Below are positions 15,578 through 23,186 of a stretch of 26,358 bases of DNA, piece by piece. The notes under the pieces were generated by a model. The model saw only the letters and a program-made list of their open reading frames with translations, did no database searches and was not told where the DNA came from. Source of the stretch: CAYQPF01 sp964419225 (GTDB lineage: Bacteria > Cloacimonadota > Cloacimonadia > Cloacimonadales > CAYQPF01); the NCBI GenBank assembly GCA_964419225.1, contig CAYQPF010000065.1, forward strand, positions 1-26,358, in the 5' to 3' direction. The translations under genes and the position numbers were made by a program. The stretch's first letter is position 1. Every line of letters begins with the position of its first letter.

Positions 15578-16423
15578 TTATTCTCCCGGTTTGGTATTCA
15601 GGAATAATTTATTTAAAGCAAGCAAACCCTGAATACTCCTAGGACCGGCTCTCAGGATCAGGTCAGGATTCAGGTCATTAATGGTATAGATCTGATTATT
15701 CCGGCAGGCGGGAATATTTTGCCAACCTTTGCGGTTTTTGACATCTTGAGCTGTAACTCCCGGGTAGGTAATAATGATTATGTCGGGATTAGCTTTGATA
15801 ACTTCTTCGGGGTTGATTCGGCAATAATCACGGGCCAAAACAGGAAATACATTTATTCCTCCAGCCTTATTCACCAGATTACCAACGAAAGATGAATCTG
15901 TAACAGTCATAAGCGGGCTGTTATATATTTCCACAAATACCGATGGTTTTTGCACAGGAATGACAATATTTGCGTATGAACTTCTTAGACTATCGGTTAA
16001 TAGTATAGCTTCCTTTTCTTTATTGATTAGTTTACCGATTGCTGTAATTGAAAGTAATAATTCATTTAGATTTTTTGGATAGAAAGAATAAGTTTTAATA
16101 CCTCTTTTATGAAGGTTTTCTGTAAGAGCAGCTTGTTCCAGACCAGTTGTGAAGACGATATCAGGGTTTAAACTGAAGATCTTTTCGAGGTTGATCTGAC
16201 CAAAATTGCCAATAATAGTTTTTTTCTGTAATTCAGGAGGGTAAGTACATTCCAGTGTAACACCGATAATATTGTCATCTGCTTGAAGGGCGTAAATGAT
16301 TTCTGCGATTTCCGGAGAGGCAACTACAATACCAAGAGGTTTAGTGTTAGAGTTTTTCTGGCAGGAAAGTAAGAACAATACTATTAAGATTAAGAAAGCT
16401 AATAAAGAAATTGATTTCTTCAT
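15578..16423 (-). CDS. btuF: Cobalamin-binding periplasmic lipoprotein (BtuF-like)
   Basis: Substrate-binding protein, 281 aa, that would deliver B12 to BtuC. Lipobox LLSC with lipidated C21 means it is tethered to a membrane, unlike soluble E. coli BtuF. The fold is the two-lobe type joined by one helix: VVASPEIAEIIYALQADDNIIGV begins lobe 1, NPDIVFTTG marks the first lobe's ligand-side loop, and NPDIIIITYPG the equivalent in lobe 2. C-terminal DLNPDLILRAGPRSIQGL is typical of the family. GGAGG lies 7 bases before the ATG, and its upstream half is part of a hairpin in the riboswitch leader. The substrate is inferred with good confidence from the cobalamin riboswitch directly upstream. Confidence 0.9.
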   Translation of the reverse strand: MKKSISLLAFLILIVLFLLSCQKNSNTKPLGIVVASPEIAEIIYALQADDNIIGVTLECTYPPELQKKTIIGNFGQINLEKIFSLNPDIVFTTGLEQAALTENLHKRGIKTYSFYPKNLNELLLSITAIGKLINKEKEAILLTDSLRSSYANIVIPVQKPSVFVEIYNSPLMTVTDSSFVGNLVNKAGGINVFPVLARDYCRINPEEVIKANPDIIIITYPGVTAQDVKNRKGWQNIPACRNNQIYTINDLNPDLILRAGPRSIQGLLALNKLFLNTKPGE

Positions 16424-16430
16424 ATTTTTA

Positions 16431-16478
16431 CCTCCGGCAAAATTAGTGTAACTAAAGTTGCCGGCAAAAAATATGCCG
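16431..16478 (-). promoter_or_regulatory. Expression platform: two mutually exclusive hairpins at the btuF ribosome-binding site
   Basis: On the minus strand CCGGCAA (16464-16458) can pair with TTGCCGG (16440-16434), whose last bases merge into the GGAGG of btuF, hiding the site. Alternatively CGGCA (16478-16474) pairs with TGCCG (16466-16462), which uses the same bases and frees the site. No T-run terminator follows. This indicates control of translation initiation rather than transcription termination. Confidence 0.6.
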
Positions 16479-16504
16479 TTGAGATCGTTCTTTGCTCCGC
16501 AGAA

Positions 16505-16681
16505 CTACATCGAGACTATTGGCAGGTTTCCTGGCTCACAGCTGGTTGTTCCGATCGAGGATCGGATAACTAAGCCTTCCCGTTTTCACAGTGACTTAGT
16601 AACCATTATAATGCTGTACACAGTGGCGGAGACCGCTTCCGGATTTCTTCTGCACAGATAAGACAGAGGTCTTAGATGTAG
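16505..16681 (-). ncRNA. Cobalamin riboswitch aptamer
   Basis: On the minus strand the sequence holds the B12 box GAGCCAGGAAACCTGCC (16537-16521) and the core GCCACTGT (16627-16620), preceded by GAAATCC and GCGGTC (16647-16631). The closing stem P1 is CTACATC (on the minus strand at 16511-16505 read as GATGTAG) pairing with the segment at 16681-16675. Element order and total length of about 177 nt fit the AdoCbl-type class. It lies 80 nt before btuF and should turn the gene down when cobalamin is plentiful. Confidence 0.93.
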
Positions 16682-16752
16682 AGAAGATAACGGAATTCCC
16701 TTTTTTTAGCACCATTAGTCACACTTAATTCCAAAATTACAGAAAAAATAAA

Positions 16753-16780
16753 TATGTCAAGCAACTTTATTCTTGACATA
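16753..16780. promoter_or_regulatory. Symmetrical divergent promoter region with back-to-back TTGACA boxes
   Basis: TATGTCAAG (16753-16761) and CTTGACATA (16772-16780) are perfect 9-bp inverted arms 10 bp apart. Each arm carries a TTGACA -35 box, one facing the riboswitch-btuFC unit (minus) and one facing the sensor kinase (plus). The -10 elements are poor: TAATTT at 15 bp on the minus strand, and nothing convincing on the plus. The symmetry could instead be a regulator-binding site. Confidence 0.4.
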
Positions 16781-16829
16781 AGTCTGTAACTTATACAAAT
16801 TAAGAAAATTTTAAAGAATAGGGTATTAA

Positions 16830-16934
16830 ATGAAAGGTATTATTTTAGTAATAGCAATATTAGTATTATGTAGAGAAAGGGCAAAAGGTACTGCTATATG
16901 CCAAGTAATTTTAACCGGATTAAGATATGATTAA
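16830..16934 (+). CDS. Possible 34-aa leader peptide overlapping the sensor kinase start
   Basis: ATG at 16830 preceded by AGGG (7 bases). It encodes 34 residues with a hydrophobic start (MKGIILVIAILVLC) and ends 16932-16934, overlapping the kinase start codon by 8 bases in another frame. The kinase ATG at 16927 has no recognisable ribosome-binding site, so coupling to this leader could explain how the kinase is translated. It is equally possible that the ORF is chance and the kinase simply has a weak site. Confidence 0.3.
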   Translation: MKGIILVIAILVLCRERAKGTAICQVILTGLRYD

Positions 16935-19590
16935 CTCCAGACTTACAAAATTAAGCTCGAGATTCTCTTTATACATTATGGTTTTAATGGGTTTGATCTT
17001 TGGAGCACTGTTGTTTTATGGAATGCACACAGCCAACAAGATGATTGAAGATAATGCCTATAAAAATGAAAAATACATTACAGAAAACACAATTAATCTC
17101 ATTGACAAGAATTTTCACGTCATCAACAGAATCAGTGAGAATATGGTTAATTTTATTCAGGCAACAGATAACCCAAAAGTTATTGAATCTTATCTGTCTC
17201 AGGCGGTAAAAAGTAACAAAGAAATATCAAAAGTCTCAATAATCGAGGAAAAAAGTGTACCCCAAAAGGGGCATGAACGTTTATATCACATTTGTAAAAA
17301 CTGGTATTCCATAGTTCAAAAGACAGGAACTCCTGTCTGGACAAATCCATATTATGACGAGATGGATCAAAAAATAATTATTTCATCTTACCTTCTACCT
17401 TTATACAAAACAGGTAAAGATGGGAAGAAATTTACAGGAATACTCGTTATAGATCTTTCCGTGGACTGGTTGTATTCATATATTGAGTCCATAAAGCCAA
17501 CGGAGACTGGGAAAATTTTTGTTATATCGCCAACGGGAGAGGTAATAGTATATCCCGACAAGTCTATCAAGCAGAAGGAAACCATTTTTAGTTTGGCGAC
17601 ATTTTTAAATGACAAAGCCTTAACTAAAATCGGTAAATTAATGTTAGCAAAACAAAAGGGATTTGAAAAGTTAACCAATAGTGTAAGTAAGGGAAAATCA
17701 TATTTTTACTTTGGGACAATTCCGAGTAATCAATGGAAGGTGGGTATATTGATTCCGGAAAAGGAGTTAACCCTGAGATTGAGAAATCTGGAGAAAAATC
17801 TGTTTCTAATTTTTACTTTGGGTATTCTTTTTCTTTTTCTTCTTTTATCATTATTAACGAATTCCATCACCAAACCAATTATGTATCTTTCTGACTTCAC
17901 CAAAAAAGTAATCCAGGGTGATTATTCGCAAGATTTAAACATTAGAAGTTCGCATCAGGAATTGCAAATTTTGATAGATAACTGCAATTTAATGCAGAGA
18001 GAGTTGAACTCCAGAATATTACAATTAAAGGATCTAACAAATCAGTTGCAAGAGAGTAATAATCAATTGGAGATTCATAATATTCTGTTAGAGAACAAAG
18101 TACAGGATCGCACAGCCCAGTTGATTGAGATGAATAAAAAGCTGTCTGAGGCCAAAATTGAGGCAGAACGAGCCAACCGAATGAAATCTGAGTTTATTTC
18201 AAACATGAGTCATGAGATCAGAACTCCGATGAATATCATCATGGGGTTCACGGAACTTCTCGATAAGCATATAGAAGATGCGAAGATGAAATCATATATG
18301 CAGGGGATAAAGATCGGGAGCAAGAATCTCTTGAAACTTATCAATGATATTTTGGATTTATCCAAGATTGAAGCAGGAAAAATGAAAATTGAGTATGCCC
18401 CGGTAAATCTTGAGAATTTTTTTGAGGAGATCAAGAGTAGTTTCTGGCAGAAACTGCAAGATAAGAATTTGAAGATTCAGATCGAGATTGATTCATTTAT
18501 TCCTAAAGCATTGATGCTGGATGAATTAAGATTGAAGCAGATAATACTGAATTTAGTTGGAAATGCTATTAAGTTTACTGAAACCGGATATATAAAAATC
18601 ACGGCAAGCAATTTAAATAAAGCCCATTTTGATGATGAGATTAATTTATTGATAGAAGTAGAGGACACTGGTATTGGAATTCCACTTGAGCAACAACAGA
18701 TAATTTTTGAAGCTTTTACCCAAAAAGAAGGTCAGGACAAGGAATATGGTGGTACGGGTTTGGGGTTAACGATAACTAAGAAAATCGTAGAGATGCTGGA
18801 TGGGTTCATTGAGTTAAAAAGTAAAGAAAGGCACGGGAGCATTTTCAGTTTATATTTCAATAATGTGAAAATAGCCGCTTTTGAAAAGATAACTACAGAT
18901 TCAGATAATCCGGAAACGGAAAATATTTGTTTTATGAATGCAACAGTATTGATTTGTGATGATAATGAGCACAACAGAACGATGATCAAGAGTTTTCTGG
19001 ACTCCAAGAATTTAAATGTACTTGAGGCTAATAATGCTGATTCCTGTATCAATATTGCTAAAGTGTTCAAACCTGCTTTGATTCTGATGGATACAGTTAT
19101 GCCCGGAATGAGTGGGAAAGAAGCTGCAGAATATATCAAAAGTGATTTGGAACTAGCATTCACACCGATAATTGCCCTGAGTTCAAAAGCTGTTAATAAC
19201 AATTCCCAGTGTTTTGTCTCTGTTTTACATAAGCCGATAAGTAAGCATAAATTGATCTTGGAACTCACAAAATATCTAAAATGTCATGATGTAGCAGAAG
19301 TGAGTGATAAAAATCTAAATTCAGAAACAGAATATGAAATTTTATCATTCAGTCCAGCGTTAAGGAAATTATTGAATACAGAAAGTATCGAGAAATGGAA
19401 CCAGGTCAAGTTGCTGATGGTGAATGATGAGATAGAAGAATTTGCACTCTACATCAAGCAGCTTGGTCAGGACAACAACAATTATGGTCTTTTTAATTAC
19501 GGAGAGCAGTTATATGAGTCAGCATCTAATTTTAATATTGACAATATGATAACACTTTTTAATAAATTTCTCATCTTAATTAAGGAATAA
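16927..19590 (+). CDS. Hybrid sensor histidine kinase (dCache-HAMP-HisKA-HATPase-REC)
   Basis: Membrane-bound hybrid kinase, 887 aa. TM1 is residues ~14-33, followed by a periplasmic double-Cache-like sensor (~38-285, with YYDEMDQKIIISSYLLPLY and a typical GKIFVISPTGEVIVYPDKS hairpin). TM2 is ~291-311, then HAMP (~312-365) and a coiled coil (365-420). HisKA has H429 in SHEIRTP, the HATPase N-box is N546 (NLVGNAIKF), the G1 box DTGIGI (580-585) and the G2 box GGTGLGL (608-614). The REC domain has acidic residues D678/D679, phospho-acceptor D722 (LMDTVMPG) and K769. A final ~90-residue helical domain resembles an Hpt domain but no phosphorylatable histidine is evident in it. The ligand is unknown. 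The response regulator gene follows 4 bp downstream. Confidence 0.92.
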   Translation: MINSRLTKLSSRFSLYIMVLMGLIFGALLFYGMHTANKMIEDNAYKNEKYITENTINLIDKNFHVINRISENMVNFIQATDNPKVIESYLSQAVKSNKEISKVSIIEEKSVPQKGHERLYHICKNWYSIVQKTGTPVWTNPYYDEMDQKIIISSYLLPLYKTGKDGKKFTGILVIDLSVDWLYSYIESIKPTETGKIFVISPTGEVIVYPDKSIKQKETIFSLATFLNDKALTKIGKLMLAKQKGFEKLTNSVSKGKSYFYFGTIPSNQWKVGILIPEKELTLRLRNLEKNLFLIFTLGILFLFLLLSLLTNSITKPIMYLSDFTKKVIQGDYSQDLNIRSSHQELQILIDNCNLMQRELNSRILQLKDLTNQLQESNNQLEIHNILLENKVQDRTAQLIEMNKKLSEAKIEAERANRMKSEFISNMSHEIRTPMNIIMGFTELLDKHIEDAKMKSYMQGIKIGSKNLLKLINDILDLSKIEAGKMKIEYAPVNLENFFEEIKSSFWQKLQDKNLKIQIEIDSFIPKALMLDELRLKQIILNLVGNAIKFTETGYIKITASNLNKAHFDDEINLLIEVEDTGIGIPLEQQQIIFEAFTQKEGQDKEYGGTGLGLTITKKIVEMLDGFIELKSKERHGSIFSLYFNNVKIAAFEKITTDSDNPETENICFMNATVLICDDNEHNRTMIKSFLDSKNLNVLEANNADSCINIAKVFKPALILMDTVMPGMSGKEAAEYIKSDLELAFTPIIALSSKAVNNNSQCFVSVLHKPISKHKLILELTKYLKCHDVAEVSDKNLNSETEYEILSFSPALRKLLNTESIEKWNQVKLLMVNDEIEEFALYIKQLGQDNNNYGLFNYGEQLYESASNFNIDNMITLFNKFLILIKE

Positions 19591-19594
19591 AAAT

Positions 19595-20320
19595 ATGTCA
19601 GGATCAATCTCGACTGTTTTGGTAGTTGATGATGTACCCAACAATTTGAACATTTTGGGGAACATTTTAAAAAAAGAGGGATACCACGTTATTGTCTCCA
19701 CCAATGGAGAACAAGCCATTAAGGCGGTACTAATCAAGAAGCCGGACATTATTCTTTTGGATATACAGATGCCGGAAATGGATGGATATGAAGTCTGCAC
19801 CATTTTGAGAAAGAATTCACAGACCTCGCATATTCCCATCATCTTTGTAACCGCTAAAACTGAAAGTGAAGACATAGTCAAAGGCTTTGAAGTTGGCGGA
19901 GTAGATTATTTAACCAAACCCGTTAATCCACAGGAGCTCTTAGCCAGGGTAAAGACTCATCTGGAGATAAAACTATCCAGGGAGTTGATCACGAAGCAGA
20001 GAGATGAGTTGGAAGTTATGTACAACAAATTGAAGGAAGAGCAGACCAGAACTCTGGAATATGAGCGGATCAGAAGTATATTAGCAATGGTTGTGACCAC
20101 GAATCACGAGTTGAACCAGCCACTTACTGTCTTGAAAGGCAGTATTTCTTTGCTGGAGAAAGAGCTGACTGAAGATAGTAATAGCCAGGTCACAAAGTAT
20201 TTTTATAATATTAACAATTCCTTGGATAAGATGGAAAAGATTCTGGAGAAGTATCGCAAATCAGAGAATTACGAATTTATAAAATATACAGATTCGATTG
20301 ATATGATTAAATTTGAGTAG
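19595..20320 (+). CDS. Response regulator with C-terminal HisKA-like (DHp) helices and no ATPase domain
   Basis: 241 aa. The REC domain (1-~122) has D12/D13, phospho-acceptor D56 (LLDIQMPEMDG), T86 and K108 (LTKPVNP). A coiled coil runs ~125-158. Residues ~160-225 look like a HisKA dimerisation/phosphotransfer hairpin whose putative phospho-histidine is H171 (NHELNQPLTVLKG). The protein then stops; there is no HATPase domain and no DNA-binding domain. It starts 4 bp after the kinase gene with AAGGAA before the ATG and is surely co-transcribed. It could relay phosphate from its own REC or from the kinase REC, or act as a dimerisation partner. A HATPase lost by truncation is the alternative, but the stop is followed directly by intergenic repeat, with no remnant I can recognise. 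Confidence 0.88.
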   Translation: MSGSISTVLVVDDVPNNLNILGNILKKEGYHVIVSTNGEQAIKAVLIKKPDIILLDIQMPEMDGYEVCTILRKNSQTSHIPIIFVTAKTESEDIVKGFEVGGVDYLTKPVNPQELLARVKTHLEIKLSRELITKQRDELEVMYNKLKEEQTRTLEYERIRSILAMVVTTNHELNQPLTVLKGSISLLEKELTEDSNSQVTKYFYNINNSLDKMEKILEKYRKSENYEFIKYTDSIDMIKFE

Positions 20321-20493
20321 AAAGTGTGCAGTGTGCAGTGGACAGTTGTCAGAGGAGAACAAAAGGAACGCCGATCTTTTAGTCGGTAGGAAGTAAACAA
20401 CTTAAGTTGTAATGGACTATCAGGGTTTATCCTGAAAAACTCATCCTCAATCCCCTTCGTCCACTGACACCCGACACCTGAAACCTGACACCT
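20321..20493. repeat. Intergenic repeat cluster between convergent genes
   Basis: Gap between the response regulator and the beta-helix gene. It contains GTGTGCAGTGTGCAGTGG (20324-20341) and CCGA ... TCGG (20371-20386). A perfect 14-bp palindrome, ACAACTTAAGTTGT, spans 20397-20410, and a TCAGG/CCTGA hairpin lies around 20420-20435. The CTGACACC-type octads (20464-20493) run into the TAG stop codon of the beta-helix gene. No good terminator with a T-run is seen. The composition differs sharply from the AT-rich neighbours. Confidence 0.6.
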
Positions 20494-23035
20494 ATTTAAT
20501 AACCGTTATTTTCTTCAATGCCACCTGCTGACCGTTGTACTTCATCACAATAGTATAAATCCCGCTGCTGACCTTCTCCTTCTTGCTGTTCCTGCCATCC
20601 CACGTCAAAGTGTGACTTCCTGTGGGCATATTTACGTTTTGCAGTGTTTGAATTCTTTGCCCTTTGATGTTATAAACATCTAACTGCACTTTGCCAGGTT
20701 TGGCTACGGCTATTTTGAGAGTTGCACTGCTGCGGAATGGATTGGGTGAGATACTGTTCAAGCCTGTAACCAGTGGATTATCAACATCATTATTCCCGAC
20801 AGAGTCTGTTTCAATGTAGTCTTCCTTGATCTCTATTCCTGCTCCGTTATTCACAACAAATTTAACAGTAAACAGTCCTACTGTCGTAAAGATCCATTGG
20901 GGATTTGGTTCGTTGCTGTCGATGGTGCCGTCGTTATTAAAATCCCAGGCATAGGTCGTTGCTTCGGGAGGGCATAAGGAATTAAACTGGACAGTCAATG
21001 GAATATGCCCTGTGCGGGGTTCTGCCGTGAAGTCTATTTCCATAGGCTGGAATTCATAGGCACCGATATCGATCCCGTTTCCGGCTATGCGGGGATTACC
21101 CGCTAAATCGGTTTCTGGGAACTCAAAATCGGGGATATCTGTTGTCCCTGCATCGATGCAGGGGGAATACCCACTGAGTTGATAAGGGTATTGTCCGGTA
21201 TTCAGCCAGAGAGGATCTTCATTTATGTTACCTTCTCCCCAGTTAAGAATATTCATAGGTGGCACATTGTAATCAAAGTGTATAGCTGATTGACCTCCCT
21301 CTATGAGACAATTATTGAAATACCAGTTGTTGGGAGAATTAGTATCATTCGTCCGCATCCACAAAGCTGTGGGTGAGTTATCATAGAATATTGTATTATA
21401 AAATTTAACTGTTGATCCACCTGTATGTGAATAAGTAAATAGTGCTCCTCCATTAGGGGTAGAGATATTTCCTGTTATTGTACTGTTCACAATTGTAGCA
21501 TCAATATCACCTTTAACTAATATCGCACTGCAACACCTTAAATCCGGCCAGTCTTCGATATTGTTGTGATTATTATTGATTAACAGGTTGGAAATATTAA
21601 ATTTAGTTACTCCTATTCCACTGTCACTATCTCCCATAAATAGTGGGATAGCCATGCTGTTATCCGGCCCAAGTTCGTTATTATGCAGAACAATATTCTC
21701 CATATTAACAACATTAACATCCCTCAACGTAATATCAGTTCTTTGGCAGCCACTACTATTTATATTTTTAATTGTGAGATCTGTTTCACGGGTATAGATC
21801 AGGTCAGAGTTTTCATTTCTGTAAATAGAACCACCGGTATTATGCACAAAATCACAATTAGTTATTTTTATTCCAATTGGATCCATCACCACAATGGCAC
21901 TATTAAATGCAATGGTATTAAACTCTGTATATCCGGCACAATTTTTGATGGTTAAATCTTTTACACTAAAATATCTGTCATTTTTGGATGAATAGATCAT
22001 GCCTCCATAATTATCAGCATCAAGAAAAGTATTATTCTTATTTTCACCCTGAAATATAATATAACTTTTCATATTCAAAGGAAAGATTTGCTCATTGAGG
22101 CTGCGGGAATAAGTTCCGGGAGCGAGGTAAATAGTCTTGGGAGAAACAGGATCTGAAGCAATGATTCGTAGAGCATTGGCTACGGTCCTCAGGGCCGTCT
22201 CTGGTGTATATCCATTATTATTGTCGTTTCCTTCAGGTGATACATAAAGATCATGATTAACAAGCTCAAGAGTGCTGTTCTGGGCAGAAAATTCGTGTTG
22301 ATTAGCAAAATAAACAAAATTGGAATCTTCATATGCAATCGTACAGGTGTCTAAAGGAATGTTGATGAAATCATCTCTATTAATACAGAAAATGTCATGC
22401 CCTGCACCGGCAAAATTATTATAAATACTAGAAAGGTTTTGAGTATCAAATTGTACAAAAGCATCGTTATTTATATTAATTCCACCACCCATACAAGCCA
22501 TATTTCCACTAATAGAACAATTGGTTATAATTGGGGGAGTACTGTGATAAATTGAAAAAGAAACACATATACCTCCACCAAACATAGCTCTATTATCTCG
22601 TATAACACAATTTTTAATTTGGGGATTCGTATCATAAATATAAACCCCACCACCGCCATTGGAAGCACTCATTGGAGTTGTATAACCTGATCCATGTATC
22701 AGAGTAAAACCATTCAAGACTGCGTTATATCCTTCATCATTAATAAAGCTTACACAAGCTCCAGTATTATTCCCATCTATGACAGTTCGGGCTATGAGAC
22801 TATCTGCCTGTTGGTAATAATACAAACTGGTCAAATAGACATTCTTGCCAGTGAAATTCACATTCTCAAAATATGTCCCGGGATATACCAAAATCGTGTC
22901 CAGATTCACTGAAGCATTAATTGCTGTTTGAATTACTGTATAATTTCCTGTTCCATCCTGCTTCACAGTTCGTATAGTAGCCGACAACATTGAGCAGCAC
23001 AGTAATAAAATAATAAAGATACTTATAATTTTCAT
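20492..23035 (-). CDS. Secreted parallel beta-helix protein with PKD domain and T9SS-type sorting domain
   Basis: 847-aa surface or secreted protein. The signal peptide is residues 1-19. Two right-handed beta-helix regions follow. The first (~30-240) has GGGGVYIYDTNPQIKNCVI and GGGINI-type turns. The second opens with a DUF1565-like start at ~262-310 (DLYVSPEGNDNNNGYTPETA, then TIYLAPGTYS). A PKD domain covers ~667-750 (AWDFNNDGTIDSNEPNP). The last ~95 residues are the sorting domain (ISPNPF, DVYNIKGQ, GIYTIVMK). No catalytic residues of a known polysaccharide lyase are evident, so adhesion, glycan binding or a structural role are all possible. AGGG lies 8 bases before the ATG. The gene is convergent with the response regulator. 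Confidence 0.85.
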   Translation of the reverse strand: MKIISIFIILLLCCSMLSATIRTVKQDGTGNYTVIQTAINASVNLDTILVYPGTYFENVNFTGKNVYLTSLYYYQQADSLIARTVIDGNNTGACVSFINDEGYNAVLNGFTLIHGSGYTTPMSASNGGGGVYIYDTNPQIKNCVIRDNRAMFGGGICVSFSIYHSTPPIITNCSISGNMACMGGGININNDAFVQFDTQNLSSIYNNFAGAGHDIFCINRDDFINIPLDTCTIAYEDSNFVYFANQHEFSAQNSTLELVNHDLYVSPEGNDNNNGYTPETALRTVANALRIIASDPVSPKTIYLAPGTYSRSLNEQIFPLNMKSYIIFQGENKNNTFLDADNYGGMIYSSKNDRYFSVKDLTIKNCAGYTEFNTIAFNSAIVVMDPIGIKITNCDFVHNTGGSIYRNENSDLIYTRETDLTIKNINSSGCQRTDITLRDVNVVNMENIVLHNNELGPDNSMAIPLFMGDSDSGIGVTKFNISNLLINNNHNNIEDWPDLRCCSAILVKGDIDATIVNSTITGNISTPNGGALFTYSHTGGSTVKFYNTIFYDNSPTALWMRTNDTNSPNNWYFNNCLIEGGQSAIHFDYNVPPMNILNWGEGNINEDPLWLNTGQYPYQLSGYSPCIDAGTTDIPDFEFPETDLAGNPRIAGNGIDIGAYEFQPMEIDFTAEPRTGHIPLTVQFNSLCPPEATTYAWDFNNDGTIDSNEPNPQWIFTTVGLFTVKFVVNNGAGIEIKEDYIETDSVGNNDVDNPLVTGLNSISPNPFRSSATLKIAVAKPGKVQLDVYNIKGQRIQTLQNVNMPTGSHTLTWDGRNSKKEKVSSGIYTIVMKYNGQQVALKKITVIK

Positions 23036-23046
23036 TCTCTTACCCT

Positions 23047-23063
23047 GAAGTAATCATTACTTC
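23047..23063. repeat. Perfect hairpin just before the beta-helix gene
   Basis: GAAGTAA, loop TCA, TTACTTC: a 7-bp perfect stem about 12 bases upstream of the ATG at 23035, so it would lie in the 5' leader of that mRNA beside the ribosome-binding site. It could modulate translation or stabilise the message. Confidence 0.4.
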
Positions 23064-23085
23064 ACACAAATTTATTTTAGAGGAA

Positions 23086-23173
23086 TTGGAGCAGGAGAAC
23101 CTGCTTCAATCTCCATTATTCACTCCCCTCGCTTTGTAAGAGGGGGTCGTGGGAGAGTTATCATCCCCCCCCC
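23086..23173. repeat. Intergenic repeat element ending in a C9 tract
   Basis: TGGAG ... CTCCA encloses AGCAGG, loop AGAA, CCTGCT (23090-23105). CCCCTC ... GAGGGG (23125-23145) follows, then GTCGTGGGAG and a run of nine C (23165-23173), 13 bases from the stop codon of the 967-aa gene. The middle part resembles the element at 1373-1408. Confidence 0.5.
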
Positions 23174-23186
23174 ATAAGTCTAATTC

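Noticed and set aside
18732..19268. 178-codon minus-strand frame inside the sensor kinase
   Set aside because: Antisense shadow; the sense strand encodes the HATPase G2 box and REC motifs across the same bases.
20361..20440. Terminator for the kinase/response-regulator operon
   Set aside because: Several small hairpins and a palindrome are present but none has a following T-run on the plus strand.
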